64,000 bases of DNA from Burkholderiaceae bacterium. Its GTDB lineage: Bacteria; Pseudomonadota; Gammaproteobacteria; Burkholderiales; Burkholderiaceae_F. Numbering within the stretch: position 1 is the stretch's first letter; each line of letters opens with the position of its first letter. Of the stretch, positions 1 through 11,057 are shown in pieces. A program made the translations under genes and the position numbers. The notes beneath the pieces are model-generated. The model saw only the letters and a program-made list of their open reading frames with translations. It had not been told where the DNA came from and searched no databases. The stretch covers positions 1 to 64,000 of the forward strand of contig JAFAIM010000044.1 in assembly GCA_019236735.1 (NCBI GenBank), read 5' to 3'.

Positions 1-16
1 AGGGAAAGCGGCCACC

Positions 17-595
17 TCACTGCTCCGCCGGCGCGCGGCGCTTGCGGGCGAACGTCTTGCGGAACTTCTCCAGCTTCGGCCCGATCACGGCCATGCAGTA
101 GCCCTGCGTTGGGTTGTGCCGGAAATATTCCTGGTGATACGGCTCCGCCCGGTAGTAAGGAGCCGCCGGCAGCACCTGCGTGACGATGTCGCGGCCCCAG
201 GCCGAGCGCGCCTCCGCGATCACGTCCAGCGCAGTGCGCTGTTGCTCGTCGTCGTGCGTGAAGATCACCGAGCGGTACTGCGTGCCGATGTCGTTTCCCT
301 GCCGGTTCAGCGTGGTCGGATCGTGGATCGCGAAGAACACCTCGAGGATCTCGCGGTAGCTGATGTGCGCGGGGTCGAACTCGATCCGCACGACCTCCGC
401 GTGACCCGTGCTGCCCTCGCACACCTGGCGGTAGCTCGGATTGGCGACGCCGCCTCCGCTGTAGCCGGATTCGACGTCCACTACGCCTTCGAGCTCCTCG
501 TATACGGCCTCCAGGCACCAGAAACAGCCTCCGCCCAGGGTGGCGAACTCGTGTCCGGTACCGGGTTGGCTGCCAAGGGGTTTGCGAATCGACAT
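17..595 (-). CDS. msrA: Peptide-methionine (S)-S-oxide reductase MsrA
   Basis: GGGCFWCLEAVYEELEGV active-site motif and YHQEYF C-terminal motif. Confidence 0.95.
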   Translation of the reverse strand: MSIRKPLGSQPGTGHEFATLGGGCFWCLEAVYEELEGVVDVESGYSGGGVANPSYRQVCEGSTGHAEVVRIEFDPAHISYREILEVFFAIHDPTTLNRQGNDIGTQYRSVIFTHDDEQQRTALDVIAEARSAWGRDIVTQVLPAAPYYRAEPYHQEYFRHNPTQGYCMAVIGPKLEKFRKTFARKRRAPAEQ

Positions 596-619
596 GCTCG
601 GCTCCTGTCCGGTTCTTGC

Positions 620-1135
620 TCAGACTACTACGGGTCGATCGGGCGCTTCGTTGGAACGCGACTCGCCGGGGGCGAGCGGAAAGTGCTCAGCCAGCACAGC
701 TCCGATCGCCTCGATTGCGCCCACTGCGCCCTGCTCCAGATGCCCGTGGCGAAAGTGGTCGCGCGCTTCGTGGCAGATCGTGTGCCACGTCGAAACTGGC
801 ACCTTGTGCGCGATTCCGCGGTCGGCGACGAGATCGACGCTGCGGTCTGCCAGATTCACGTACAGCAACACGCCGTTGTTGTGCTCGGTATCCCAAACGC
901 GCAGCTTGGAAAACATCATCCAGGCGCGCTCGCGCGGCCTTGCATTGCGCCGCAGATACGACCAGGGCAACGCGGCTTCGATCGCGAAGCGGATCTCACC
1001 CCGGTGACCGGATTCGGCGCGATGGACCGCATCCGCAATGCGCTCGAGTGCGGCGTTCGGCAGCGCGCGCCGCAGTCGGTACGGACTGCTCAAAAGATGC
1101 CGTAACAGCCTGCGTGGGAACAGTCTCAGATGCAT
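620..1135 (-). CDS. TPM domain protein (YgcG-like, cytosolic)
   Basis: TPM-type sequence (AEsGHrGEIRFAIEAALP, NGVLLYVNLADRSVDLVADRGI); adjacent to a second TPM protein and LemA. Confidence 0.8.
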   Translation of the reverse strand: MHLRLFPRRLLRHLLSSPYRLRRALPNAALERIADAVHRAESGHRGEIRFAIEAALPWSYLRRNARPRERAWMMFSKLRVWDTEHNNGVLLYVNLADRSVDLVADRGIAHKVPVSTWHTICHEARDHFRHGHLEQGAVGAIEAIGAVLAEHFPLAPGESRSNEAPDRPVVV

Positions 1136-1137
1136 CG

Positions 1138-2073
1138 CTACCAGTTTCCTGATGCGCCGCCGCCGGAAAAATCTCCTCCGCCGCCGCTGCTGAAGCCGCC
1201 GCCACCGCCGAAACCACCGCCACCCCCGAAACCACCGCCACCGCCCCAGGACCCGGGAAAGTAGATCGCTCCCGGCCCGCCCACCGCGTGCCCGTACCGC
1301 CCGGCCGAACCGAACACGAAGCCGAGCAGAGTTGCCAGCACGCCGGCGATCAGCCCCAGCGCCACCGACGTCAACATCAGCCCCCCCAAAGCACCGGCAC
1401 CCGCTCCCGCCACGAGCGATCCGGCGGGCCCGAACGAACGACGCAGGCCAGCGCCCACGAACGCACCGAATATGACGAGTAGGAACATCGTGTGCAGAGA
1501 AGAAGTTCCTGGCGGCCGTACCGGCGAATGCGTGGGCGGTTGCGCTCCGAGGTGTTCGTCCCCGATCCTCGGCAGCAGATCATCCAAAGCCGCATTGAGC
1601 CCGGCGGCAAATTGCCCGGCGCGGAACCGCGGCGCCATGTCCTGCCGGATCACCTCGTTGGTGATGGCATCCGGAATTGCGCCTTCCAGCGAGCGCGCCA
1701 CTTCGATCCGAGAGTGGTGGTCGAGAGTCACTACGATCAGCAGGCCGTCGCCGATCCCGTGACGCCCGATCTTCCATGCCGACCCGACCCGGTTGACGAA
1801 ATCCTCGATCGGCTCGATGCCGGTGCTGGCCACGATCACAATCGCCACCTGAGCACCGTTGTCGGACTCGAAGCGCGCAAGGCGGCCCTCCAGCGCTGCG
1901 TGCTCGCTCGCGTTCAGCACTCCGGGTTGGTCGACCACCCGCGCCAGCTGCGGCACGGCCAGAAGGCCGTCGGGGCCCGACTGCGCGGTGCTCGGCGCCG
2001 CGGTCGCAAGCGGCGCTGCCAGCGCCAGCGCGAGCATCCAACCGGCCAGAGGCCGTATCCAGGTCGCCATCAT
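1138..2073 (-). CDS. TPM domain protein with signal peptide, TM segments and Gly-rich C-terminus (YgcG family)
   Basis: N-terminal signal, TPM domain (RVVDQPGVLNASEHAALEGRLARFE), terminal GGGGGFGGGGGF. Confidence 0.85.
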   Translation of the reverse strand: MMATWIRPLAGWMLALALAAPLATAAPSTAQSGPDGLLAVPQLARVVDQPGVLNASEHAALEGRLARFESDNGAQVAIVIVASTGIEPIEDFVNRVGSAWKIGRHGIGDGLLIVVTLDHHSRIEVARSLEGAIPDAITNEVIRQDMAPRFRAGQFAAGLNAALDDLLPRIGDEHLGAQPPTHSPVRPPGTSSLHTMFLLVIFGAFVGAGLRRSFGPAGSLVAGAGAGALGGLMLTSVALGLIAGVLATLLGFVFGSAGRYGHAVGGPGAIYFPGSWGGGGGFGGGGGFGGGGGFSSGGGGDFSGGGASGNW

Positions 2074-2094
2074 CGCCTGTTACTTGCCAGCCTG

Positions 2095-2685
2095 TTACTT
2101 GCCGAAGTCGACCTTCGGCGGCTCCTTGACCGCGGCTTCGTTCTCGACAGTGAACTGGGGCTTTTCCTTGTACCCCATCACCCTCGCAGTCAGGTTCTGC
2201 GGGATCTGACGGATATAGACGTTGTAGTCCTGCACCGCCTTGATGTATCGATTGCGCGCGATCGCGATCCGGTTCTCGGTCCCTTCGAGCTGCGCCAGCA
2301 AATCCTGGAAACCCTGGTTGGTTTTCAAGTTGGGATAATTCTCGCTTACCACCAGCAGGCGTGAGAGTGCCGAAGAAAGCTCGCCCTGGGCCTGTTGGAA
2401 TTTCTGCAGCGCCGCCGGGTCGTTGGCCAACTCCGGCGTCACCTGGATCGATGTGGCCTTGGCACGCGCCTCGATCACGCGAGTCAGAGTTCCCTGCTCA
2501 AAATTCGCCTCGCCTTTGACCGTGTTCACCAGGTTCGGGACCAGATCCGCGCGGCGCTGATATTGCGACAGCACCTCCGACCAGGCGGCCTTGACGGCCT
2601 CGTCCCGACTCTGGATTTCGTTGTAACCGCAACCGGCCAGCACAACGGTCACCGCCGCCGCCAGCATCAGGCGCCAACCACGCAT
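2095..2685 (-). CDS. LemA family protein
   Basis: Lipobox VLAGCGYN and LemA core (YQRRADLVPNLVNTVKGEANFE...); start placed at the ATG after a CCGAGGAGG RBS. Confidence 0.9.
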   Translation of the reverse strand: MRGWRLMLAAAVTVVLAGCGYNEIQSRDEAVKAAWSEVLSQYQRRADLVPNLVNTVKGEANFEQGTLTRVIEARAKATSIQVTPELANDPAALQKFQQAQGELSSALSRLLVVSENYPNLKTNQGFQDLLAQLEGTENRIAIARNRYIKAVQDYNVYIRQIPQNLTARVMGYKEKPQFTVENEAAVKEPPKVDFGK

Positions 2686-2912
2686 CGTCACCCTCCTCGG
2701 AGTGGATTGTTCGAGACCACGCGCGCCACTTACAAGCCGCCATATTGGGACGCGCGGTCCGTTTCGCAAGCCCATTTCGGCCCGATTCGGCCGCGATTCA
2801 AGCCCGATTGTCGGCGAAATCAGCCCAAAAAGGCGTGCTCCTCGGCGGCAAGCGCCCGCTCGGGGGCTGTCATCATCCTCCGGATGCCAGCTTTGCTGGG
2901 GCGGGCGGCGCA

Positions 2913-3323
2913 ATGACGTTCATCAAACCTTACCTGATCCGACTGTCGCACTGCGATCCGACCGGATTCGTTTTTCTTCCCAACTACTACTACATCTTCA
3001 ATGCACTCGTCGAAGATTGGTTCTACGAAGCATTGGAGGTGCCGTTCGATGCGTTCCTGATGGAGCGGCACCTGTCGCTGCCGACCGTGCGGCTGGAGAC
3101 GACGTTCAGCAAGCCGACGCGGATGGGCGAAACAGTCGATTTCTGGCTGACTGCGACACACATCGGCCGCACTTCGCTACGGCTGACGATGGGCTTGGAC
3201 AAAAACGGCGATCAGCGAGTTCGGATGAACCGCGTCAGCGTGTGCGTCGATCAACAAAGCGATAAGGCCGTCGCCATTCCGGACGACCTGCGCGAGAAGA
3301 TCAACGATTTCATGCGCGGCTGA
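2913..3323 (+). CDS. Acyl-CoA thioesterase, 4HBT (hot-dog) family
   Basis: IRLSHCDPTGFVFLPNYYYIFNALVEDWFYEAL hot-dog/4-hydroxybenzoyl-CoA thioesterase motif. Confidence 0.85.
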   Translation: MTFIKPYLIRLSHCDPTGFVFLPNYYYIFNALVEDWFYEALEVPFDAFLMERHLSLPTVRLETTFSKPTRMGETVDFWLTATHIGRTSLRLTMGLDKNGDQRVRMNRVSVCVDQQSDKAVAIPDDLREKINDFMRG

Positions 3324-3346
3324 AGCGCACGCCGGGAAACCAAGAG

Positions 3347-4438
3347 CTACGACCGGCTCTTGCGCAAGCGCGCAGCTTCCTGCTCGTAGGCGCGTGTGAA
3401 CGTCTGATTGAAAATTCGGCGCACCACGGCGTCGCTTCCGCTGGGTGAATCGCCATTGTCCTTGTCCGCGTTCGACGAGCCGCCCGCCGCGCGATGCATG
3501 CGACGGTACAGATCCCACAGCTTTGCCTTCCGGCGCATCGGCACGAATTCGTCGACCAGCAGCGAGCGCTCCAGCTTCGCCTCGACCGCCGCCGGCGACA
3601 GCCTAGCTTCGGCCTGCTCGACCGTAGCATCGACCGCGGTGCGCATTGCCGCGATACGGGCGGCCAAGTCGTCGACCATTTCACGCACGCGGGTCTGCGG
3701 CGTGTCGGTTCCGATTGCGCCCGGAGTGATCAGAGCCTTCAGAAGGCGCGTCTCCTCGGCGGCGGCGCGAACCGGATCGATCTGGCGCGACTGCCCCTTG
3801 CGGTCCGCAGGCTCATCGCGCAAGCGCATGCGCTGGGTGCTCAATAGGTGAACCCCTCCGAGCAGCGCACGCAGGAGCTGACCGACCATCTTCATGAATT
3901 CGGGCCCTGCCGCGGCCTGAGCATTCAAATCGATCCCGGCTCCCTCTTGGAAAGCTTCCCACAGGTCGAGGTCCGACGCCGGAAACTGGCGACCCAGTTC
4001 CTCGCGAGTGACGATCCGCGTCGAATCGTCTTCCAGCCCGACCGCTGCCTCCAGACCGTAGCGGTCACCCACCTCAGCGGCTGCGAATTCGGGCTCGCCG
4101 AAATCGACTGCCAGCGTGAAACGCCCAATTTTGACGCGGTCGCCTGCGCGCAGCGGCTCCTTGCCGCCGGCCGTCACGGCCTTGCCGTTGACGAGCGCCG
4201 CGTTGCGACTGCCCATTTCCTCCAGAAAGTACGTGTCACCGCTGCAAGTGATCTGCGCATGAAAGCGCGACACCGTGCGACTGGGATCCGGCAACGAAAG
4301 CCGGGCAGTTTCGGCGCGTCCGATCAACCCGCCTGTGGGGTCAAACCGGGCCTCCAGCCCCTGCCACTCGGCGTCGGCCGGCCCTTCGACGACTTTCAGG
4401 ATCAAGTCCACCGCTGCTTCCCGGTCGTTTCCCCGCAA
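3347..4438 (-). CDS. FHA domain protein, type VI secretion TagH-like
   Basis: N-terminal FHA (LIGRAETARLSLPDPSRTVSRFHAQI...SRNAALVNG); C-terminal region resembles T6SS-associated FHA proteins. Confidence 0.75.
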   Translation of the reverse strand: MRGNDREAAVDLILKVVEGPADAEWQGLEARFDPTGGLIGRAETARLSLPDPSRTVSRFHAQITCSGDTYFLEEMGSRNAALVNGKAVTAGGKEPLRAGDRVKIGRFTLAVDFGEPEFAAAEVGDRYGLEAAVGLEDDSTRIVTREELGRQFPASDLDLWEAFQEGAGIDLNAQAAAGPEFMKMVGQLLRALLGGVHLLSTQRMRLRDEPADRKGQSRQIDPVRAAAEETRLLKALITPGAIGTDTPQTRVREMVDDLAARIAAMRTAVDATVEQAEARLSPAAVEAKLERSLLVDEFVPMRRKAKLWDLYRRMHRAAGGSSNADKDNGDSPSGSDAVVRRIFNQTFTRAYEQEAARLRKSRS

Positions 4439-4595
4439 CTACCGCTCCAAAAACGAAAACAGCGGGTCGATCCGACCTCGATTTCACCGTTCGAACCGGA
4501 TTCCACGCTGCAACAGCCAAGTGTACGGTTTTTACCCTAAACGGCCTGCCAGCATTCTTCCGAATTGACGCCTTCGTCCGGAACTGGACAGGTAT

Positions 4596-5624
4596 TCAGT
4601 CGGCGTCGCCGAACCTGTCCTGCGGCGGTTGCGCGGCGCGCTCAAGACGGTCGTTCAGCGCGGCCCAGGCAGGGCCGGCGGGTGGTCTTTGCACCAGCAA
4701 GCGGTCGGCGCCGCTGGCGTCCATCTGATGCAACAGGTCGTACAGCTGGCGAGCGAACTCGTGCGGCGACTCCGGTGCAACCCACCACCATTGCACCTCC
4801 GCCAGCCTCGGTATCGACGCGAGCACGGCAACCCGCTTCGCCCCGAGCTCGCGCACGCGCGCAGGCAGGTGCGCGCCATTTACAAACTCGAGCGGCCGCC
4901 GCGGTGAGTAGTGCCGCGTGGCTCGGCCGGGAGCGCGTGGAACGTCGCCGTCTTCGAGAGACGGCACCTCAAGCGGTCGGCCGAGGGCCGTTTCGATTCG
5001 ATCGCGCTCGATCGATCCCGGCCGCAGCAGACGCGGAACCGGGCCGGTACAGTCGACGATCGCCGATTCGATCCCCAGCGTGCAGGGACCGCCGTCGACG
5101 ATCAGGTCGACCGCGCCGTCGGGCTTTTCTCCGAGGTCGGCCCGCACATGTTCGGCGCGGGTCGGACTGATGCGCCCGAAGCGGTTCGCGCTCGGCGCTG
5201 CGATCGCGCGAGCAAGATCCCCCGTCTGTCGACACAGCTCGTCGAGCAATGCGCGCGCCCACGGATGCGAGGGGCACCGAAGTCCGACCGATGACTGTCC
5301 ACCTGTAACGGCATCGTGCGCGCGCGGCGCGCGAGACACCACCAGCGTGAGCGGACCGGGCCAGAAACTCTCGGCCAGCGCGCGCGCCTGTGGAGCAAAC
5401 GCGCCCGCCCAGGCCTGCGCCGCTGCAATGTTCCTCACGTGCACGATGACAGGGTGCTCGCTCGGTCGTCCCTTCGCCGCAAAAATGGCCCCCACCGCCT
5501 CGACGTTGTCGGCGTCGGCGCCGAGTCCGTAGACGGTCTCGGTTGGAAAGGCGACCAGCTTGCCGGCACGCAGCAGCCGCGCCGCGTGCGCGACGATCTG
5601 GCCGTCGGGCGGCGCGCTGCTCAC
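4596..5624 (-). CDS. tsaC: L-threonylcarbamoyladenylate synthase (Sua5/YciO/YrdC family)
   Basis: AFPTETVYGLGADADN, KGRPSEHPVIVHV and Sua5 C-terminal domain; GTG start overlaps the purK stop. Confidence 0.92.
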   Translation of the reverse strand: MSSAPPDGQIVAHAARLLRAGKLVAFPTETVYGLGADADNVEAVGAIFAAKGRPSEHPVIVHVRNIAAAQAWAGAFAPQARALAESFWPGPLTLVVSRAPRAHDAVTGGQSSVGLRCPSHPWARALLDELCRQTGDLARAIAAPSANRFGRISPTRAEHVRADLGEKPDGAVDLIVDGGPCTLGIESAIVDCTGPVPRLLRPGSIERDRIETALGRPLEVPSLEDGDVPRAPGRATRHYSPRRPLEFVNGAHLPARVRELGAKRVAVLASIPRLAEVQWWWVAPESPHEFARQLYDLLHQMDASGADRLLVQRPPAGPAWAALNDRLERAAQPPQDRFGDAD

Positions 5625-6790
5625 CGCACCGGCTCCAGCCCGAGAGCGGCGCACGCTTCGTTGGCGCGCGCCAGAGCATCGTCCAGCGTCGTTCCCAGGA
5701 TCGTCACGTGGCCCATCTTGCGACCGGGCCGAGCTTCGAATTTGCCGTACAAGTGCAGGCAGGCGCCGCCGATCGCCGCCACCGCGTCCAGACGCGGCTG
5801 GCGCGGACGCCCCTGCTCAAACCAGAGGTCGCCCAGCAGATTGAGCATCACCGCCGGTGCAAGTTGTCGCGTGTCTCCCAGAGACAGCTCGGCCAGGATA
5901 CGGGCCTGCTGGTCGAACTGGCTCGTCACGCAGGCATCGATCGTGTAGTGCCCGCTGTTGTGCGGGCGAGGCGCCATTTCGTTGACCAGCAGCCCGCCGT
6001 CGGGCAGTACGAAAAATTCGACGCACAACACGCCGACATAGCCGAGGCGTTCTGCGATACGGACGGCGGCGTCGCGAGTACGGTTTGCAAGTGCCGTTGT
6101 TATCCGGGCCGGCACGATCGAAGCGGCCAGGATGCCGCCGCGATGCTGGTTCTCGGCGACCGGGAACGCGACTGAGCGCCCGTCGCGACCGCGGCAAACG
6201 ACCGCCGACACCTCGCATTGGAGCGGCAGCCACCTCTCTAATACGCAGGCGACTCGACCCAGGCGTTCCCACGCCTCGCGCACCGCTTCGGGACGATCGA
6301 CCCGCACCTGCCCTTTGCCGTCGTAACCCAGTTGCGCCGACTTGATCACGCCTGGCAGCAGCGCGGGGTCCACGCGAGCGAGGTCCGCCGCTTCCTCGAG
6401 CACCTGATACGGCGCCACCGCCAGCCCGCACTCCTGCGCAAAGCGCTTCTCGCGCCGCCGGTCCTGCGCCACTGCCGCGGCAGCAGCATCCGGACTGACC
6501 GCGCAATCGCGCGCCAGACGCTCCAGGCTGACGGCTGGAACGTTTTCGAATTCGGTCGTTACCGCTCGGCACAACGCTGCAAGCTGCGCCAATGCGCCGT
6601 CGTCCGTATAGTCGGCGCGTAGGTGGCGGTCGGCCACCGAGGCCGCTGGCCCAGTGTCGGCCGGGTCGAGGACGCACACCCGATAGCCGAGCGACTGCGC
6701 CGCCATGCAGAACATCCGGCCCAGCTGTCCTCCGCCCAGCACGCCGAGCCATTGACCCGGCAGGATCTGTCCGGACGAAGTCAAAGTCAC
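5621..6790 (-). CDS. purK: 5-(carboxyamino)imidazole ribonucleotide synthase
   Basis: [26 protein letters not shown]-grasp; [17 protein letters not shown]. Confidence 0.95.
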   Translation of the reverse strand: MTLTSSGQILPGQWLGVLGGGQLGRMFCMAAQSLGYRVCVLDPADTGPAASVADRHLRADYTDDGALAQLAALCRAVTTEFENVPAVSLERLARDCAVSPDAAAAAVAQDRRREKRFAQECGLAVAPYQVLEEAADLARVDPALLPGVIKSAQLGYDGKGQVRVDRPEAVREAWERLGRVACVLERWLPLQCEVSAVVCRGRDGRSVAFPVAENQHRGGILAASIVPARITTALANRTRDAAVRIAERLGYVGVLCVEFFVLPDGGLLVNEMAPRPHNSGHYTIDACVTSQFDQQARILAELSLGDTRQLAPAVMLNLLGDLWFEQGRPRQPRLDAVAAIGGACLHLYGKFEARPGRKMGHVTILGTTLDDALARANEACAALGLEPVR

Positions 6791-7287
6791 AGCGGCAGCG
6801 TCAGATTGCGCGCCTTCTCGCTCTGGGTGGCCCGATACTGCGCGAGCTGCCGGGCCAGCGCGGCATCCGAGCCGGCGAGCACCGATACGGCGAACAGCGC
6901 CGCGTTTGCCGCGCCGCCTTCGCCGATCGCGAAGGTCGCCACGGGCACCCCTTTGGGCATCTGAACGATCGACAGCAGACTGTCCTCGCCGCGCAAGTAT
7001 TTGGACGGAACCGGCACGCCGAGCACCGGCAACACCGACTTGGAGGCGAGCATTCCGGGGAGATGGGCCGCGCCGCCTGCGCCGGCGATGATCATCCGGA
7101 TCCCTCTTTCGCGCGCCGACTCGGCATACGCAAACATCTCGTCCGGGGTGCGGTGCGCCGAGATCACGCGCGCCTCAAACGCGATGCCGAACTCCTTTAG
7201 CAGCTCGCAGGCGTGCTGCATGGTCTCCCAGTCGGAGTCCGATCCCATCAGAACGCCGATGACCGGCTGTGCGCGAGAGGCACCCAT
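6787..7287 (-). CDS. purE: 5-(carboxyamino)imidazole ribonucleotide mutase
   Basis: [32 protein letters not shown]. Confidence 0.96.
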   Translation of the reverse strand: MGASRAQPVIGVLMGSDSDWETMQHACELLKEFGIAFEARVISAHRTPDEMFAYAESARERGIRMIIAGAGGAAHLPGMLASKSVLPVLGVPVPSKYLRGEDSLLSIVQMPKGVPVATFAIGEGGAANAALFAVSVLAGSDAALARQLAQYRATQSEKARNLTLPL

Positions 7288-7327
7288 CGTCTTCGGCGGC
7301 CGCCCAGGCTCCCGGGGACAGCCGCAA

Positions 7328-8209
7328 TCAAAGGCGCATCGTATCAGTCAGCCGCTCCAGCGCCTCTCGATAGCGGAGCGCGGTCTGTTCGACGATGTGC
7401 GGCGGCAGTCGTGGCGGCGGGGGGGACTTGTTCCACGATTGCGCCTGCAGCCAGTCGCGAACGAACTGCTTGTCGAAGCTCGGCGGCGATTCACCGGGGC
7501 GATAGCGGTCGGCGGGCCAGAAGCGTGAGGAATCGGGCGTCAAGACCTCGTCCATCAGACGCAAGTTGCCCGACGAGTCCAACCCGAACTCGAACTTGGT
7601 GTCGGCGATCAGGATGCCGCGTCCCTGCGCGTATGCAAACGCCTCTTTGTACAGCGCCAGCGCGGCAGCGCGCACCTTGTGTGCGAGATCGGCTCCGAGC
7701 ATCTCGCACGCCTGCTCGAACGCGATATTCTGGTCGTGTTCGCCTAACTGCGCCTTCGTCGCCGGCGTAAAGATCGGCTCGGGCAGGCGCGCAGCCTGCT
7801 GCAGCGCTGGCGGCAGCGCGATCCCACACACACGGCCGCTCGCCTGGTAATCGGTCCATCCCGAGCCGATCAGGTAGCCGCGCACCACCGCCTCGATCGG
7901 CAGCGGTTGCAATCGCATCGCCACGACCGCGCGCCCTGCAACCTGTGGCACGTCGTCCGCCGACACGACGGACTGTGGCTCGACTCCGGTCAGATGGTTC
8001 GGGATCACGTGCGCAAGCCGCGCGAACCAGAAGTTCGAAAGCGCGTTCAGCACGTGGCCCTTGCCCGGGATCGGCTCCATCATCACAACGTCGAAAGCCG
8101 AGAGGCGATCGGTGGTGACGATCAACAGCCGGTCGGATCCGACCGCGTAGGTGTCGCGCACCTTGCCGCGGTAGACAAGCGGTAGTGAGCTCAGGCTCGA
8201 TTGCAGCAT
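7328..8209 (-). CDS. purC: Phosphoribosylaminoimidazole-succinocarboxamide synthase
   Basis: [49 protein letters not shown]. Confidence 0.96.
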   Translation of the reverse strand: MLQSSLSSLPLVYRGKVRDTYAVGSDRLLIVTTDRLSAFDVVMMEPIPGKGHVLNALSNFWFARLAHVIPNHLTGVEPQSVVSADDVPQVAGRAVVAMRLQPLPIEAVVRGYLIGSGWTDYQASGRVCGIALPPALQQAARLPEPIFTPATKAQLGEHDQNIAFEQACEMLGADLAHKVRAAALALYKEAFAYAQGRGILIADTKFEFGLDSSGNLRLMDEVLTPDSSRFWPADRYRPGESPPSFDKQFVRDWLQAQSWNKSPPPPRLPPHIVEQTALRYREALERLTDTMRL

Positions 8210-8323
8210 CGAGAAGCTACTGTGCGGGTCGATTTGCGACCTCCGGTGCTCACTGTATTCCTCCATACAGTTCCGCTCCTCGGTCGCAACTCGACCCTGC
8301 TCGTGACGCTTCTCCACAACGTG

Positions 8324-9388
8324 TTAGTGGATCTGCTGAGTGAGCTCGCCAGACCGGTATCGCTGCGCCATCTTATCCAGCGCCAGCGGCTGGATCCGCG
8401 AAGCCTGCCCGGCGCACCCGAACTGCTGGTAGCGCTGCCGGCACACCAGCTTCGCCGCCTCGCGCGCAGGTTTCAGAAACTCGCGGGGATCGAACTTCGA
8501 AGGGTTCTCCGCAAGGAACTGGCGCACCGCCGCCGTCATCGCCAGTCGGATGTCCGTGTCGATGTTGACCTTGCGCACACCGTGGCGGATCGCCTCCTGG
8601 ATCTCTTCGACAGGCACGCCGTACGTCTCCTTCATCTGGCCGCCATGGCGGCGGATCTGCTCGAGCAGGTCCTGCGGAACGCTGGAGGAGCCGTGCATCA
8701 CCAGGTGCGTGTTCGGGATGCGGCGGTGGATCTGCTTGATGCGGTCGATCGCCAGGATGTCGCCGGTGGGTTTGCGCGTGAACTTGTAGGCGCCGTGCGA
8801 AGTGCCGATCGCGATCGCCAGCGCATCGAGCTGCGTGCGACGGACGAAATCGGCTGCCTGGTCCGGATCGGTCAGCAGCATCTCGCGCGTCATCTTGCTT
8901 TCTGCGCCGTGGCCGTCTTCCTTGTCGCCTCGCATCGTTTCCAGCGAGCCGAGGCAGCCGAGCTCGCCCTCGACGCTCACGCCGAGGCCGTGCGCCAGGT
9001 CGACCACTTTGCGGGTGACCTGCCAGTTGTAGTCGTAATCGGCGACGGTCTTGCCGTCTTCTTTCAAAGAGCCGTCCATCATGACCGACGAAAATCCCAG
9101 CCGGATCGCCGACTCGCACACACCGGGCGACTGGCCATGGTCCTGGTGCATCGCCACTGGAATCTGCGGATAGGACTCCACCGCGGCGTCGATCAGGTGC
9201 TTCAGGAATTTCTCTCCCGCGTATTTGCGAGCGCCTGCCGAGGCCTGCATGATCACCGGCGATTCGAGCTCGGCAGCGGCTTCCATAATGGCTTGAACCT
9301 GTTCCAGGTTGTTCACGTTGAACGCCGGCACGCCGTAGCCGTTTTCGGCGGCGTGATCCAGAAGCTGTCGCATCGATACCAGTGCCAT
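8324..9388 (-). CDS. fba: Class II fructose-bisphosphate aldolase
   Basis: [48 protein letters not shown]. Confidence 0.96.
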   Translation of the reverse strand: MALVSMRQLLDHAAENGYGVPAFNVNNLEQVQAIMEAAAELESPVIMQASAGARKYAGEKFLKHLIDAAVESYPQIPVAMHQDHGQSPGVCESAIRLGFSSVMMDGSLKEDGKTVADYDYNWQVTRKVVDLAHGLGVSVEGELGCLGSLETMRGDKEDGHGAESKMTREMLLTDPDQAADFVRRTQLDALAIAIGTSHGAYKFTRKPTGDILAIDRIKQIHRRIPNTHLVMHGSSSVPQDLLEQIRRHGGQMKETYGVPVEEIQEAIRHGVRKVNIDTDIRLAMTAAVRQFLAENPSKFDPREFLKPAREAAKLVCRQRYQQFGCAGQASRIQPLALDKMAQRYRSGELTQQIH

Positions 9389-9433
9389 TTCGTTCTCCCT
9401 GCTCTGCCGCGCAATCACTAACGGTGTTGACCG

Positions 9434-10666
9434 CTATCCAATTTTAGATTGACCCGCGCGCGCCCGTTCCTGCAGCACGGCGACGGCCGGCAACGGACGG
9501 CCCTCGAGGAACTCGAGGAAAGCGCCGCCGCCTGTCGACATGTAGCTGATGCTCGGGGCGACGCCGAATTTCTCGATCGCGGCCAGCGTCTCGCCCCCGC
9601 CGGCAATCGAGTAGGCGCCGCGTGCCGTGGCACTCGCCACCGCCAGCGCGAGCTGATGCGTGCCCTGCGCGAAGGCGTCGAATTCGTACATTCCCAGCGG
9701 GCCGTTCCAAATGATCGTGGCGCCTTCGTCGATGACGTGCTCCAGCGCACGCGAGGTCGCCGGCCCCACATCCAGGATCATCTCGTCCGGACGGACATCG
9801 TCGGCGCGCCTCAAGGTGGCGAAAGCTTTGGCAGAGGCCTCGGTCGCCGTGACCACGTCCAACGGCAGCGGCAAGGTGGCGCCCTTGTCGGCGAGCGTGC
9901 GCAAGACCTTGGTGCACTCATGCACCAAATCCGGTTCCGCCAGCGATTTGCCGACGCGGAAGCCTTCGGCGAGCAAAAACGTGTTGGCGATCCCGCCGCC
10001 GACGATCAGCCGATCGACCTTGCGCGCGAGGTTGCCCAACAACCCCAGCTTGGTCGAGACCTTGGCGCCACCGATGATCGCAACAAGCGGGCGTTTGGGA
10101 TGCTCGAAGGCCCGGCCCAGCGCCTCCAGCTCCGCCGCCAAAAGCGGCCCGGCACACGCCAATGCAGCAAAACGCGCGATGCCGTGAGTGGTCGCTTCGG
10201 CGCGGTGCGCGGTGCCGAAAGCATCGTTGACGTACACGTCGCACAGCGACGCCAGCCGCCGCGACAACTCTTCGCTGTCCTGCCGCTCGCCGCGGTTGAT
10301 GCGGCAATTCTCCAGCAGCTTCAACTCGCCCGGGAAAATGGTCACGCCGTCGACCCAGTCGCGCGCCAGCGGAACCGCCCGCCCAAGCAGTTGCGCCATC
10401 CGGGCAGCAACTGGGGCCAGCGAATCCCTCGGCTTGGGCTCTCCCTCTACCGGACGCCCGAGGTGCGACGTCACCATCACTGCGGCGCCCGCATCCAACG
10501 CCATCCGGATCGCGGGCAGCGAAGCGCGGATTCGCGTGTCGTCCGTAATTGCACCGGCATCGTCGCACGGCACGTTCAAGTCCGAACGGATGAACACCCG
10601 CTTGCCGCGCAGCGCGCCACGCCGAGACAGTTCGTCGAGCGTCAGAATCATCGCAGGGCTTGACAA
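9434..10666 (-). CDS. pgk: Phosphoglycerate kinase
   Basis: [39 protein letters not shown]. Confidence 0.97.
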   Translation of the reverse strand: MSSPAMILTLDELSRRGALRGKRVFIRSDLNVPCDDAGAITDDTRIRASLPAIRMALDAGAAVMVTSHLGRPVEGEPKPRDSLAPVAARMAQLLGRAVPLARDWVDGVTIFPGELKLLENCRINRGERQDSEELSRRLASLCDVYVNDAFGTAHRAEATTHGIARFAALACAGPLLAAELEALGRAFEHPKRPLVAIIGGAKVSTKLGLLGNLARKVDRLIVGGGIANTFLLAEGFRVGKSLAEPDLVHECTKVLRTLADKGATLPLPLDVVTATEASAKAFATLRRADDVRPDEMILDVGPATSRALEHVIDEGATIIWNGPLGMYEFDAFAQGTHQLALAVASATARGAYSIAGGGETLAAIEKFGVAPSISYMSTGGGAFLEFLEGRPLPAVAVLQERARAGQSKIG

Positions 10667-11057
10667 AGGCGAGAGGTTGGGCGTAAACCAATACCAGATT
10701 CAGCAACCGCAAAGGAGGAAACAGGCCAAGCCAGGCGAAACCGGCGCTGCACGCCCAACGCAGCTCTACCAGCTACGCACGCCCACCTTCTGGCGCAAAC
10801 AATGACGCCGGTTCGGAAGTGGTCGGTAAAAAGGCGTGTGTCGTACGCGTCCGCTGCCAGCTTGGAAACCGCAAGACGTCTGATGGTGCATTGAAAACGC
10901 ACTCTGAAGGCCGGGAGGCCTGCAGACGTACACGGCGATGCGACCTTCGGGCCGCGATGCCGCAGCAAGGGCAGCCCAGCTCGGCTGCCGCGGGGGCCGC
11001 CTTCCGGCGGCCTCTTGCTTTTGAATATCCCGCGTCGAACGATTCCGAAATCCAGCA

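Noticed and set aside
1138-1260. GGN-rich imperfect DNA repeats
   Set aside because: Encode the Gly-rich tail usual for secreted TPM/YgcG proteins.
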